A DNA stretch of 64,000 bases from contig CM060986.1 of the NCBI GenBank assembly GCA_030765065.1, forward strand, positions 79,229,573 through 79,293,572, read 5' to 3'. This DNA is from Deroplatys truncata (lineage: Eukaryota > Arthropoda > Insecta > Mantodea > Mantidae). Position 1 is the stretch's first letter. Each line of letters opens with the position of its first letter. Below the pieces are notes generated by a model. That model saw only the letters and a list, made by a program, of their open reading frames with translations, did not search any database and was not told the origin of the DNA. Of the stretch, positions 19,851 to 32,419 are shown in pieces. The position numbers and the translations under genes were made by a program.

Positions 19851-22350
19851 GTGTACTATAGAAGCAGCATGTAATGTAATACATTTAACTGATTTTACAC
19901 CAGTTTTTTTGGCTCCATACAGGTACACACCACGTAAATTGGAATTTTTACGGACGAAAATCTACCATATGTTACAGCTAGGCATAATTGAGCCCTTTAA
20001 TAATTTGCATTCTAGACCCTGCTATTTGGTACCAAAACCTGACGGTGATTCACGATTGGTAGTAGATTATCAAAAGTTAAATAAATGTACTCAAGATTCT
20101 ATGCCCCTTCTGGATCTTCACTCTGCAGTGCATTATTTTTGCGATGCCAAGATATTTACAACTCTAGATTTATATCAGATTCCATTGGCGAAAGAGTCGT
20201 GTTACAGCTTTTTCTACTTCTTCTACTACCAATTTTGTCATGTTCCTTTTGGGATTTCCACAGGGACTCAGGTGTTCTCATTTGTTGGAAGATATATTGA
20301 AAAAGTATGAATACAAATTTGTCTTTAATTATCTTGACGATTTAGTCATTTATTTGCTGGATTTCAATACGCACCTGGAACATTTACGAAAGGTTTTTTT
20401 CATGTTTGTCTAAAGCAGGCATTACAGTTAGTCCAGTGAAGGTTAAATTGGCAGTTCAACAGATTTCCTTTTTGGGACACCTAATTTCTTGATGGAGGTA
20501 AATGTGGATGGTATTTCCATTGATCCCGATAGGACAGTTGCAATACATTAGTTTCCACCTCCATCAACTTTATAACAATTGGCATTTTTGGGAATGGTTG
20601 ACTTTTCCCCCCCAAATTTATTCCTAAATTTTCCTCTTTGGCAGAGCTGTTATATGCACTAAAGCGGAAAGATGTTCCTTTTCAGTGGGCCGATGAACAC
20701 CAATAGGCTTTTCTCTCCGTGAAAACGGCCATAATGAATCCTACAGTTAAAACGGATGCCTCTTGTGTAGCAGTCGCATTAGCCCTTCAAGAGACATCAA
20801 GGCCGCTGTCCTATTTATTTTGCGTCTTGTTTATCGGAGTTTCAATGGGAAGATTCATATATGAACTTGAAGTATTGGCAATTCTCATGCTTTTGGGAAA
20901 TTTTGCCCCTTTTTGAAACATCAACCATTTCGGTTGGAAAGTGATAATCAGGCCTTGACATGGGTCCTTTCACATGCACGAAAAACCAGAAAATTTGCTA
21001 GGTGGGCTTTTCGGTTAAGTTGCTTTCGCTTTACGGTTTATATAGGTCACCATGCTTTAATGCATATGTTTCGTGAACCTGAATCATTTTCAGTTAGTTT
21101 CCTTCACCAATTTTCTAAAGATTTTGCGACAGCTTTCCAATCACCTTCGGCTTATCAACGATCTGATCCAGTTCTAGGTCCTATGTGGAAAAATGGTAAA
21201 TTAGGTGCTGATGTACCCAATTATGAATTCCACAATGACTTATATGCGCATTTACAGCGTTCTCGAAAGCATTCTTTTACCAAGAGCATTAATTCCCATA
21301 GTTTTGCAATATTTCCATGCTTCTGCTATGGGTGCACATTTGGGCATCTATAAAACGAAATTTAAAATTTGACAGTATTTATGGAAACTTATGTATAGAC
21401 ATATTACAACATTTGTATAATCATAACTGATTCTTCCAAGCTTCCGCAATCCATGAAACTTGGCTTTCATTCTTCTAAATTATCTATTGCCCTGATGAAA
21501 CGTTCTTTTCTTGACTTTGTGGGACCTTTTCTACGTTTGTCGGGAAACACTTATATTTGTGTCGTGATTGACGCCTTTAGTAAATTTACCTAGTTGACTC
21601 CTGTTTGCGCTTCTACTTCAGTATGTGCTATTGCAGTTTTATCTCATTTGTTTGCTTCCTTTGGTTTTCCTCAATTTTTGGTTGCCGATAATGATTCTTA
21701 TTTTCCTTCAAGATTGTTTCGCACGTTTTTGTTCAAGAATGGAATTGAACTCATTCATCCATCTCCATATTATCATTGGCAGAATGCGTAAATCAGAATT
21801 GAAAAAGCGTTTTAATTGCATTTCATCCGGATAACCATTGGATCATAGGATACACAATGAATTTTCAGCTAGCTTTTAATACAGCTTCTCACGAAGCACA
21901 CAAAACCATTCCCTTCTGGCTCATGTTCAAATTTGTTCCTTCATTCTCTTTAGTAAATCGTTGGAAGTTACGCCATTTATTACCAGATGATTGCTCTTCC
22001 GATTCAATTCATCAGATTTGGCGAGATACTTTTCGTAATTTACGTGATATTAAAAAATGAGTGCAACGCTATAATTCAGATAGGATCCCGGCATCATTTC
22101 GCCTGGGGGGGATGTTGTTTTATTAATGAATTATCCATTGAGTGACATTTGTCACTTCACGCGAAATTAGCACCCCGCTGCATTGGTCCTTTTCATATTA
22201 TTAAAATAGCGAATGCAGTTTCTTAAAACTGCAGGACTGTGTCACTATGGCTCACACCTCAAATGGGCATCTACTATGGCTGCACGAAAAATTATTGAAT
22301 TGCTTGCTGCTCTGGCAGCAATTTTAGATTTTTTGTACCCCGCTCTTGTG
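19849..22350 (+). pseudogene. Gypsy pol remnant: reverse transcriptase, RNase H, integrase
   Basis: Reverse transcriptase: LGIIEPFNNLHSRPCYLVPK (about 19980), then LVVDYQKLNKCTQDSMPLLD, and after a frame change the catalytic FNYLDDLVIY at 20322-20351. Connection/RNase H: a KRKDVPFQWADEH segment (20663-20699), VKTDASCVAVALALQETSRP (20747-20806; TDAS is the first RNase H Asp), then FRLESDNQALTWVLSHARKT (20930-20990; second/third Asp). Integrase: CVVIDAFSKF (21562-21590) and GFPQFLVADNDSYFPSRLFR (21663-21722), keeping two catalytic Asp of D,D-35-E. Multiple stops and shifts separate these pieces. Closest type by motif order is Ty3/Gypsy; I cannot name a clade. Confidence 0.85.
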
Positions 22351-22379
22351 TATGGTCGCAGTTCTCTTGCAGGAGTGTA

Positions 22380-22838
22380 GTTTTTTCATTGCGTTTAGCA
22401 ATGTTTGTCATTCCTGCCAAAATTTTATATTTACCTTCATTTTTTTATACCTTATATTTTTTCTAGCATTTTATTTATTTATATTTTGGTGTGCACACCA
22501 CATTTATTGATGATTATATTTACCATAAATTATATAATGTTACAACCATAGGTATAAGGAGTACTCCATTAATATTTATTGACGGCGATCACCTTTATTT
22601 AGTTTTTGGGTTATATTATCAATATTTTCCCCTTTTATCATTTTATTATTGTGTGGTACATGTTCTTGTTTTTTTCTAAATTCCCTTTCAGCCTTTTGCA
22701 ACTTTCCTTCCTTCTAATTTTTCCATGTTTGCTGCCTTATACATAAATTCTTATGTTGCACTTGGACTTTATTTCATGGTTAGTGTCCGGGGAGAGGTGA
22801 GCAGAGGTACTGTGTAGATTTGTTCCTGCCATTTCGCA
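22380..22838 (+). other. Gypsy 3' untranslated region
   Basis: T-rich sequence between the integrase remnant and the polypurine tract. Short open frames (22491-22679) show no envelope features such as a signal peptide plus a conserved Cys pattern, so I see no env gene. Confidence 0.55.
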
Positions 22839-22858
22839 TGGGGGAGGGGGTGTGGGAG
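22839..22858 (+). promoter_or_regulatory. Polypurine tract of the Gypsy element
   Basis: GGGGGAGGGGGTGTGGGAG-like purine run directly abutting the TG that starts the 3' LTR at 22859, as expected for the plus-strand primer of an LTR retrotransposon. Confidence 0.8.
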
Positions 22859-23882
22859 TGTTGTGCCATTTTAGCACACACCCCTCAAGAGAGTTACGAG
22901 AACCATCGAGAGTGGTGACTTGGTTAGATTATGCCATCGCTAGAAAGAAGGTACTAGAAGTCTAGAAACTTCGAGCGGCATCCAGACTGTCAGTTGTTTG
23001 TTTTGTGGCAACGCCGTCTGGAGGGGAAATGGTTCCTTGAGCTCCATGGCAGGGGAAAGGCTCACATGCGAGTACCTGCTAACATCCTGTCTCCCAGGCA
23101 CTGACAGTTTAGCTGGAAACCAAAGGAAGGATCTACAGGAGAGTCCGCGAGAATTCAACCAGCGGGTTACAACAGCAGCAGCCTTGTACGCAGCGGACAC
23201 TTTGCGTACGTCCTAAGCTTTGGTCTTGGTAAACTTATCTGCAGCCTCATTATGGTAAGTACTTTTCTAAATTTTAACCAGTGGGCATACGCACATATGT
23301 TTAAATCGTTCTAAATTCTTTCGGAAAAGGTGCTGTGAGCAAAGCATTATATTTGCTTAAGACTTCTATTTCAGTACTTTTGAGTGCATACTAAATTTTC
23401 AAAGGGAACTAGTGCTTATACTTGTACAGAATTGTACAGAAAAACTGTAATACAAGGGAATATTTTTCACGTTTAATGTGAAGGTTTGTTATTTGAATGG
23501 ATATATACAAACTTTGCGTAAGAAATTTTAAGTTGAACATTGTTAGTATTTATAAATCTTGGCATACACAGTTTTAGTAAATTTCAGGCCAGGAGTATTA
23601 GGCACAGTTTCTTGAATTCGTGTTGTTCCTTTGTACTGCCTTAGTCATTTTTCCTTTATTTTAGGCCTTTAAGCCTCCCTGATTGGTGGATGCGATTCAC
23701 GCCTGGTATGCAGTGTTGTGATTTAGGACGAAGGTCAAGTAGGTCACACTACTGCATATACCAAGTAGTAATTTTGTTAACTTCAAGATGCATGCTTCCA
23801 CAAACATAAGTTCATAGAAAGTTAATGAAAATCATAGTGGTAGTGTGAGTGCTAAATAATGCTACAAGATACTAGCAGAGCA
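22859..23882 (+). repeat. 3' LTR of the Gypsy element
   Basis: Starts TGTTGTGCCATTTTAGCACA and ends CTAGCAGAGCA; 1024 bases. It aligns to the 5' LTR along its whole length, with clear stretches such as GTGACTTGGTTAGATTATG and TTTAGCTGGAAACCAAAG, and with scattered substitutions and indels. It keeps the empty mariner site AAATAATGC. Confidence 0.9.
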
Positions 23883-25431
23883 TAATAAAAATGTAAAGAA
23901 ATGACCATTATACTGGGATCCATTTCTTAAAGATTTATATCTAAGCTTAAATAAATCAAGAATTTTTTTTTAAAACTTAATCCTATACAGTAAACACTTA
24001 ACTGTTAAGTTTGTTACAGCTACAGTGCAAGTCAGCTATGTTTATGTAAGAGTATTATTGTTTAGCAGCCAGCAAAAAAACTTTACACAATGCTTTTCCT
24101 AACTATATCTTTGTTCAATTTTATTAGAATTGCTTGTACTCACACCATTAAAACAAGGTTCCAATTATGCAAAAGTACTGATGACTTACATAATAAAACA
24201 ATTCTAACTAATACGAATATCCTCACTTTCATGCTTATACTAAGCATCTTTCAATTTAAGGTAACACACTAAAAGATACTGTAAGACATAATAGCTGTAC
24301 TGGCACTTATCTACATTTCAAGAATGTTACGATGTGACAAACATGAATGGATAATACAAGTACAACTAAACAGTTAGTAGGGACAGATGACCATTGAACA
24401 ACGAACACAGAGTCAATGAATGCATTACTTTAACTTCAAAAAAACATTTAGTGATAGGATCACCCAATTCTGAATTGTGATTATGTTAACCACTACACTT
24501 CATTATGCGACTAATATTGGGAGTTGCTTATTCCTACAGCAAACTTTACAAAAAATAGCAGCTGATAGAATAATCTGATTGTATTTCCTTAAAATGAAAT
24601 ATCTTTCAATTGTATTCCAGTTTATTTAAATTGTGAGCACAAAGTATTTTAACAATCTCAGCATCAATGTAAAAGAATAATAAAGGTTTATAAAGCTTTG
24701 CTCATACATAGGAGAGATATGAAAATTAAAAGACAAAAATTTTAAAGTTACTATCACTGAAGGGGGGAGGGGAATCTCAGATGTCTATTCCTTGTCTTTG
24801 AATAAGTAGAGTAGTGATAAATTGCAGGAAAAGAAGCCAGGATGATTTTCCATTATGACCAATTTAAGAAAATTGCAGTAAGTGAGAATAAGAAAATATT
24901 TCTGGCAAACTCGTTCTGATAAAAACTGATGGTTACTCTCCTGCATAAAAAAACTGCATCTTCAAAGGTCCCATACTGGTTAAAACTTGTGCTGTAGTCT
25001 GATATTAGGCAGAAAGAGATTCACTTTATATTAAAATACAAGGAATATTTTATCAGAAGCTCAACAATATTCAAATAAAATTGTTATGCACATTTTTAGA
25101 TAGAAAAAATGAGTACAGCAGAGAACAATTCGTTCTGAAAACATCGCAAGTCTTTACTGATGCTACGCATGTTCACATACAAAGGCCACCTACATTCATT
25201 TATAATATTTGTGATAATGTTTTGCCATTCTAGTCTGGTGCTCTGGAGACTGTAATGTTGTGTCCATGTCCATTAACCAGAGCTACCTCGAATTAAATAC
25301 TTCAAATTGTTTTGCAAGTAAACTCTAACGTTTGATGTATGGCAGTACTAATAGCTTTTATGAACAAAATATATTTAAATTATAAAGCATTCATAGTAAA
25401 CACAAATATACAATTTAACAGTTTTGAAAAT
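23883..25431. other. Intronic sequence, nothing recognised
   Basis: AT-rich, no open frame or repeat structure that I can support. Confidence 0.5.
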
Positions 25432-25750
25432 ACATGCTTCAGGAATGAGGGCCGCAATATAAGCAGAGGGTTTAAATATCCAATCATTTAATTTTTCATT
25501 AAAGAATATTTATTAATTTCATACATTTTGAAAACAATGAAGGATACTTTAGTTTTTGTATGTCAACATAAATGCCTTAAAAGCAAATAAGTTTTTGCAA
25601 TTCAAAACTATATCATGTGCATAATAAACACTATATGAGAGGACTAGTGGGTGGAATTCAAAATTCTGTAGCTCTTACTGCTTGATACTCGTGCCTGCTT
25701 ATAACCCTTAGATATCAACACACATTTGACACTTAGAACTTTATAAGACT
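25432..25750 (+). mobile_element. 3' end of a Tc1-like element (homologous to 45466-45790)
   Basis: Begins AGGAATGAGGGCCGCAATAT (compare GAATGAGGGCAGTAATAGAA at 45470), a decayed transposase C-terminus, and continues in parallel with the 45.47-kb copy through GGATACTTTAGTTTTTGTAT, GTGCATAATAAACACTATAT and CTGCTTATAACCC to TTAGAACT (GGTAGCTGGAACT there). Only the 3' end is present. Confidence 0.6.
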
Positions 25751-26829
25751 ATTGAGACAGAAAGAAGCTGCATATATATGCCAGTGTGCAGTGCATTTGA
25801 ATCAGGCAGAACATACTCAGATTTACAGTATAAGGGACTCTTCACTTTTTTGTGAAGGATGCAAAATATGAAAACACACAGTCTGATAGTATCCAGACTT
25901 CCCCTGAGTACCATGAAAAGACACTGCCTACCATATCAAGCTTATCTGCAGTTGTAACAGGATAGCATGAGAATACGGAATGGCCTATTCTGTGGAACTT
26001 ATAGATTTATGATATGGTCACATTATTGGGTGCTGAAAGTACAAGTCAGTTGAGATTTCAACACCCTTAGTCATACCCTATCCAACTATTTCTGGACGTC
26101 ATAGTGAAGTGGGAACAGATAGGATATCCTGAATTCAAAATCAACAAGAATGTGAGTGTCAAGCATTAAGGAAGGAGGAACTGACACTCATGGCTACCAC
26201 CACTGAGGAATTCCTCTCTCTTAGAAATATGACTGTCTACACATGAAAGTAGCTGCCGAATACACATATATCATATGCTAACAAATGTTGTAAAGATGCT
26301 AAATGTCATTTAAGAATGCCACGGGCCATGGAACAGCAGACAGATGTTTGGAGCATGAATCACAACAGATAGTTTGCATATTGCCTGGCAAATGGCATCT
26401 AAGAGGCCTGTGTAGTGCCTATACCTAGTTTCTCCTTACTTTATTCTGCATGTAAACAATAGCAAGTGCTTCTGCTCTTCTCATTGGCTGTTGGATGAAG
26501 AACCGCTTATTTCAGTATATCAATAAGTTTTGGATTTAAAACAGTAGTTTCTCCTCATACATTCAAACAACATCAAGAATTTTTTTTTAAAACATGCATA
26601 CACGAGAAATAAGTATATGGCTTTACTGAATCATTTGTAACTTAATACAACAGTGTTTAAACCTTTTGGAGATAATCATGTTTAGTGCTTTGCTGAAGAA
26701 AAACTGTATTTGGCAGATGGATTTTGTTAAAACTATGTGCATTGGTTTTTTTTAAGAATGTAAATGCCAATAAATAAATTTGATTAACTATGAAGCCCAG
26801 GACCAAAAAGTACTTATGAAACTTTAAGT

Positions 26830-27020
26830 TACTACTGGGGTAGGTTATTTCAAAATGAATTTGAAAATATCTTTAATTTACCAGGAAAAATGCGAGTCAG
26901 TTGGGGAATTTGATGATGTGGTAGCATGTTGCAATGGTAGCTCAGTTGATTAGAACAGTGGCATGGTAAGTTGAAAATCCTTGGTTCAAATACCAGCAAT
27001 GGCATTCTTGTTTGATTCTA
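26830..27020 (+). repeat. tRNA-derived SINE (family B), plus orientation
   Basis: Contains TGGTAGCTCAGTTGATTAGA (A box, 26936-26955) and GGTTCAAATACC (B box, about 26981-26992) preceded by CAGGAAAAATGCGAGTCAGT and GGTAGCATGTTGCAA. The same upstream segment precedes the tRNA-like part of the SINE at 35757-35960, so the conserved unit starts before the tRNA-like head. Confidence 0.65.
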
Positions 27021-27174
27021 TCCTGCCAACTTTAACCTACACAAAAGTATGAGCTAAAGAGCAATTAAATAAAGCATTAGCAATGTAAAGCAAGCAGAAT
27101 TGCAGATCTAATTCATACACATTGCTTACAGGAATTTAAAACTTTGAACATTCACATTCATAAATCCTTTGAAT

Positions 27175-28020
27175 TTAGGAGTGTCACACTATCTTCACAC
27201 ATACCTTCACATACTCAAGTTTTTAAAACTGGAGCATTCTCAGGGGCATTTGTCCCCATCTTCAGCCGTTAGGTGAAGTATCCTTCTTTGCCCCTCTTCC
27301 TCCTCTCCCAGCTGGGTTTGATCCCGCTGCTGTCTATTCGTAGGGTAACAAAGCTCTAACAAACTACTCAATGGCAGGATTTCAAAATTAACATTATCAT
27401 CATTCTTAACAAGAATATTTTTTCTCAAGGTTAAATAATTAAAATACTGAAACAGAGTGAAAAACTTATCATCCATGGGCGTTTAAGAAATTTCAGAAAA
27501 TTTTCAATAAATATATTGAAATATAGCTCATCAAAACAAATACAGCCTGAACAATCTACTGAACAAACTACAGTCCCAGATACACTAAAATCTGGAACCT
27601 ATCAGATCAACTTTGAAGAGTCGTATAGACTACATATGCAAAACCAAAAGAAATCTGATTAGATTGAAAGAACATCAGAGGAATATTATAAAGAAAATAT
27701 AAAATAAACAAATCCGTTGTATCACACCATTTCTGATCTGAGAACACTGGTCAAGCCAAAAAATTTTAAAATCAGTTTACTCTATTTGGCACAAAATGTT
27801 CGTCAAGAATGCCGATCTCAAATTTTTAAATCCCGTCAGCTTTTACCCTATGAACTGACAGCACCAGGATCAAACCCAGCTAGGAGAGGAGGAAGAGGGG
27901 AGAAGACAGAACAGGCTTCAGTCACGTAACTGCTGAGGAGGAAAAATGCTCTCTAAAACATTCCAGTTTTAAAAACTTTGTGAAGGTATGTGTAAAAATA
28001 GTGTGGTTCATTCTAAATTC
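27175..28020. mobile_element. Foldback-type element with long inverted arms
   Basis: The left arm (27175-27358) and the right arm (27837-28020) are inverted copies of about 180 bases: the reverse-complemented left arm and the right arm share CAGTTTTAAAAACTT, GTGAAGGTATGTGT, ATCAAACCCAGCT and GAGAGGAGGAAGAGGGG, in the same order. Identity is moderate with small indels. The ~480 bases between them have no coding frame. Each arm contains a B-box-like GGATCAAACCC, so an alternative reading is two decayed SINEs inserted head to head. Confidence 0.65.
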
Positions 28021-28249
28021 AACATGAAGAAAACTTCACTGTTTATAGTGTTTCTGATTTTAACTTTCTTAAAACCTAATTTTAATACTGATCTGTTTTA
28101 GTGTTCCTTTGAATTCTTTAGGGGCATTTACGCTTTTAAACTTTTAAGGAAAAGGTGGAATTGGCAGAATTACAATTAGGGAAGACAACATTAAAAATCT
28201 GACTCCAATATGAGGGCAATTGCTCCATTTTGAACAATCTGTAACCGTT

Positions 28250-28590
28250 AAATTGAATATTCTTTATATTATACAGCTTAATGATTCCGAATTTCCAAAG
28301 ATGCGAGACAAAGATTTTCAAGAAAATCCCACACCACCTACTACCAAATGATATTTTCCACCTGCTTCCAATTGAGCCACATAATGCAGGTTAGTCAATG
28401 TCAAAATTTGATAGAATAAACGTTTTCTAAGTGCAGAAAAATTGTGAAATTCCTTCTGAAGGATGAAGACTTCACAGGTTATTCCCAAAAATTAAACTCG
28501 CAATGTAAATATCTTAAATATGCCGCATTTTAATCAAACTCAGTCATTTTTTAGAAAATCAGAACAACAAAAATGTTTCCATTTTTAGGT
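28250..28590 (-). repeat. Interspersed repeat R1, partial copy
   Basis: Carries AAGATTTTCAAGAAAATCCC (28311-28330) and, on the minus strand, AATTTTTGGGAATAACCTGT with GAAGTCTTCATCCTTCAGAA, blocks of R1 as found at 31.8 and 58.7 kb. The order suggests a rearranged or two-piece copy. Confidence 0.5.
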
Positions 28591-29616
28591 TACTGTAAAC
28601 CAGTCTATGGTCAAATTTTCAAAAAAGGCAGTTGCTGTATGCTAGCTCTGAAATCGCATTCACTTTCCATGACACTGTGATAAGCAACTGAAAGGTGTGA
28701 ATGTAGGTACATGTATTTTTTATTTCCCTCACAGTTTCAAATCATCCATTGATCAAATTCTCCACAGACTAGGAAAAGTACACCCTTGGGTTGAACAACT
28801 TTAGCCAATAAGAGAGAAAGGAACACAATGTGTGTATTTACATACAGAGTAAGCTTAGAAAAATAAGGGTATGTAATGAAATGTAAGCATGCTGTCCTGC
28901 TGCTTGCAGACTGCTTGAACCCATTATTGCTCTAATGTGCAATGTCACATCAGATAGTTATGAAGACATTCTATCATGCAGATAGTTATTAAGACCATGT
29001 GCTGCCATTATAGACCAGCCTGGGAATTAATTAGCATTAGCATATCAGAGTATACGTTGATACTGTAGTCTATGGATTGACTTCAATGCAGAAGTGTTGA
29101 TATGGGCCAGACTGGTCTGAACATGATATAACATTTGTGAGTTTTTTTAGGAACGTCAATTTTATGCCAGATCACCGACATCCACCCTGATACCTGCTTT
29201 CATTGCACACCCTACAAAGAATGGAACTTCCTGCCTACTCATCACAAGTATGCCTGCAAGACTGGAGGTTGTTATAAAGGCCAGAGATGGAACCATGATG
29301 GAACTTATGACAATAATGATGGGTACCAGAGGGTTTGATCACTTGTGTATCACTAAAATGGGATGAATACAAAGAAATTTTAAAGGATTTTCAATGTGTG
29401 ACATTGAGGAAAAATTGACAGTGGAAAATTTAAAGAATATTATGTTTTTAATAATATGAACATTCTTTTTGCACAAATAAATTAAGGTTTCCTCTCATTT
29501 CCTCCTTCCGTCAATGTTAAAACATAAGAAAAGGACATTTTAAACTACATCTAATATTAGGTATTTTAGCAAAAAAACCTTATATACAAATATCACAAAT
29601 AACATAATTTGTTTAC
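28591..29616. other. Intronic sequence, nothing recognised
   Basis: No open frame or repeat was recognised up to the exon donor at 29617. Confidence 0.45.
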
Positions 29617-29755
29617 CTTTGTTCGCATTTCCATTTTTGTCCTCTCGAGCACTGCTGGTAGTTGTTCCCATTATGCATTTCACAGAGTTGTAAGAAGATG
29701 GAAGTTGAAGGGGATTCTGTTCAACACCATTAACCACACTGCTAGTTTTCTCACA
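29617..29755 (-). CDS. Coding exon 2 of unrecognised host gene
   Basis: 139-base exon, phase 0 to phase 1. The acceptor is AATTATTACAG|TGTGAG and the donor GAACAAAG|GTAAAC. The frame reads CEKTSSVVNGVEQNPLQLPS, then SYNSVKCIMGTTTSSAREDK and NGNANK. The upstream exon at 53964-52978 ends exactly at a codon boundary, as this one begins, and the downstream exon at 6643 begins with the two bases needed. Composition (Ser, Thr, Asn, few hydrophobics) continues the disordered character of the upstream exon. The frame stays open a further 25 codons past the donor, so reading through cannot be ruled out from sequence alone. Confidence 0.7.
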
Positions 29756-31599
29756 CTGTAATAATTTAGAACACATTCTTTGCTATTGTGCAGCAATATT
29801 TTTTTTAATCACAAGCAAACCCTTAATGTTAATTAATGCACATTTTACACAGTAACGATATGAAGCTATGTAATTTAATTGAGAAACGCTTTATCCTACA
29901 GCAAAAAATCCACTTATATACCACCTGGCCATATACTGTATGACTTCAAAATGTCATACATCCCAATCAGGCAGGTGACCTCATTCTTAAGGCCATCTCT
30001 GTGGAAGATTCTGCCATTGAGCCATGCCACTACAAATTATTATTGTATTCTAAGTGAGAAAGAGCAACCAATAACAAAGCAATTGAAAAGATCAATATAA
30101 ATCTATGTAAAAATCACTGACCACTGTCTTATTTTTCATTAGTCCTTTTGCTAATACTTGATTAAAAATTTTTTTTGCTTCAATTAACTGTATCATGCAA
30201 GTTATATATAGATTTTAAAGTCGGAAAAGGATTAACAGATGTGAGATGAGTAGCATGGAAGGGAACCACACTACCATGTGTGGTGTATGTTATTTTGTTA
30301 TGTATGATCAGCCTGCTCATTCATTCATCCCTTTTCAGGGTATGATTGGCATGTGACTTTCATCCAACAGCCAATGTTGTTAATTTCTTCCTCCTCACTC
30401 AGACCTCTTATAAAGCTGTAGTGAACAGCTTGCAATATAAAGATGTCTCATTGTCATTTAGCAATTACCTCTAACAATGATTCTTGCCTTCAAACTTCCT
30501 TCAAGCCGAATGCCTGTAAAAATGCTGGCAACATCAACGAAAAGGGATGTTTCAGTACAGGACTACACAGCCTGTTTTTGAGAGTAAAGTCCTTTCTGTC
30601 ATCTGTCCTGTTGTCTTTACAAGTCTCTGGAAATTTTCATGGAAAGCAATTCCTTTTTTTCTACATCTAACATATATTAGGTTTCTTATCTCTTAGAATC
30701 TTCCTTGGAATGTTCTGTATGTCTGATTCACTTATTCTGTGGTTTAACTCATTTTTATCTGCAAATGCTTCAATATTTTTGCTTTCTACTACTCTGATCA
30801 TTTTTGAGAAAGCAGCTAGTGCTAAAACTCCTATTAAAGATACTGTTATGATGCTCTTACAGTTAGTTGCTTCTTACATTCCACATCTTTCATCTTGACA
30901 CCAGACAATTTGTTAAAATAATTCTAAGCAATCCTATAGTTAAAGCTTTAAACTTGGGAAAGAAATTAAATTTCACATGTAAATAATACTGTATCTGGTT
31001 TAACTTACAGAATGAGCATTTCAGCTCTTATCTATGGGCTGATGAAAGCTGTCACTTTAATAATGAAGTTGCTCTAGCAATTATTAACTTTATAGCAGGG
31101 TATATAGGAGAAACTTCATAGCTTATGTTTAAAGTAAGCTAATGTTGCAAGAAATAAAAGTCTTCAGAAGAATGGTGTGGAAAAGTATACAGCTTTCGAG
31201 TCAGCTTGTTCGTGTTCTGTTATGGATTGTAAATAATTGTACTACATACATAATTTGATAAGTACTTCATTAATTTATTTTGTCATCAATTCAGGAGTAA
31301 CAGTATTTGGAAATCATATTTAGCAACAGTTTATGATATAACTCCAATCTAATTATTTAATATTTATTTCCAAGTGGTGTCTACATAATGATTGAAATTA
31401 AAAATCAGACTCAAACTCTGGCAATAGTGTTGGCAGCTTATTACTTTCTCTACTATGTACAGTAAGTAGGGGAAGTAGTATTGTATTCTAGCCAAAAATT
31501 CAATACTGAAATTCCACCAGAAATACATGTTTTGAGGCACCCTGAATCCAAAAAAAGCATTTTCAGAAAAAGGCATGTGTCTGAAGAGCATAAATGAAA
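29756..31599. other. Intronic sequence, nothing recognised
   Basis: Short open frames at 30443-30670 and 30710-30898 have no coding character or splice context. No repeat recognised. Confidence 0.45.
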
Positions 31600-32300
31600 A
31601 TCGAAAAGTCGGGTAAATACCAAACTTAGTGTTTAGTTCATAATTTTCCTAGGATGCCACAGAAGATTTTCAAGAATATCCCCACCTCAAACTACATGGA
31701 AGATTTTTCAAAATTTTTGATTTTCTAAAACATGGGCATGTTTTTTTATTAAAATATCATATTAGAGATACTTACATGACAAACAAAATGTATATCTTGA
31801 ATTTTCTGGGAAGAGTCTGTGAAGTCCTCTTCATTTGGAAGGAATTTTGTATAATCTTATATAATTGGTAAACATTAAGTGATAGACAAAAAAGTGCAAC
31901 ACAAGAGATTTAATCCTTTTAAAACACACAATTTATCTTTAACTTTTTTTTTTTGGAAACAGCCATTTCCAAGATATCCAATAATAATGGTTTGAATTGT
32001 TCAAATACTTAGCCATTCTTTTAAAGTCCTGTCAACATTGTTGTGTCCCACAACTGCATGGAATATGGAATTTTAAGGCCAGCGCTTAGCTAGTTGTAAA
32101 ACATTTGACTATCGCTATCCCCTTTGTATCTATAATGAAATGTATAATACGGCTACTTCCTGAAAGGTTTATCTCGATTAAAATGAAATAGGAAAATAAA
32201 CTTTTATAATAATAATAATTTATATACCCACTAATAAATGAGCGTAGAGAAAGTAATGTGAATGCAACACATCAGATTTTTTTTTAAAACTCAAATTTTC
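31600..32300 (+). repeat. Interspersed repeat R1, copy 3 (well preserved)
   Basis: Blocks in order: AAGATTTTCAAGAATATCCC, TTGATTTTCTAAAACATGGG, TTATTAAAATATCATATTAG, ACAAACAAAATGTATATCTT, GAATTTTCTGGGAAGAGTCT, GTGAAGTCCTCTTCATTTGG, AAAACACACAATTTATCTTT, CCATTTCCAAGATATCCAAT, and CTATAATGAAATGTATAATA. All recur in order at 57.8-59.2 kb. It ends close to the transposon at 32.3-33.3 kb. Confidence 0.65.
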
Positions 32301-32419
32301 TACTCTCCAATTGTGTAATCTAATCAACCTATATTGCAGCAAAATAAGTTCTGCTACTGATACAACTATGAAGTAACATATCACTCTGCGATGCATGTGG
32401 CAAGCATATGGTGGAGGTT

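Larger units (their letters stand above)
15092..23882 (+). mobile_element. Ty3/Gypsy LTR retrotransposon, old and interrupted
   Basis: Two LTRs of about 1.02 kb in the same orientation flank gag-, protease-, reverse transcriptase-, RNase H- and integrase-like remnants in the usual Ty3/Gypsy order on the plus strand. The LTRs begin TG and end CA but differ by many substitutions and small indels, and no target-site duplication is evident, so the insertion is old. The 5' LTR is split by a mariner and the leader is split by a SINE. No envelope-like frame is visible between integrase and the 3' LTR. Total length without the insertions is about 7.1 kb. Confidence 0.9.
6644..29616 (-). other. Large intron (about 23 kb) of the minus-strand gene
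   Basis: Lies between donor ACAAAG|GTAAAC (29617/29616) and acceptor TTGTATAG (6644-side), with matching phase 1. It is occupied by transposons listed separately. I found no convincing extra exon inside; a symmetric cassette exon cannot be excluded. Confidence 0.55.

Noticed and set aside
22491-22679. Candidate envelope-like frame in the Gypsy element
   Set aside because: 62 codons of hydrophobic AT-rich translation without a signal peptide plus cleavage-site pattern; more likely 3' untranslated sequence.
26930-27000. tRNA gene
   Set aside because: A and B boxes are present, but the cloverleaf stems do not form and the surrounding leader is shared with a SINE copy. The same applies to 35.80-35.88 and 38.08-38.16 kb.
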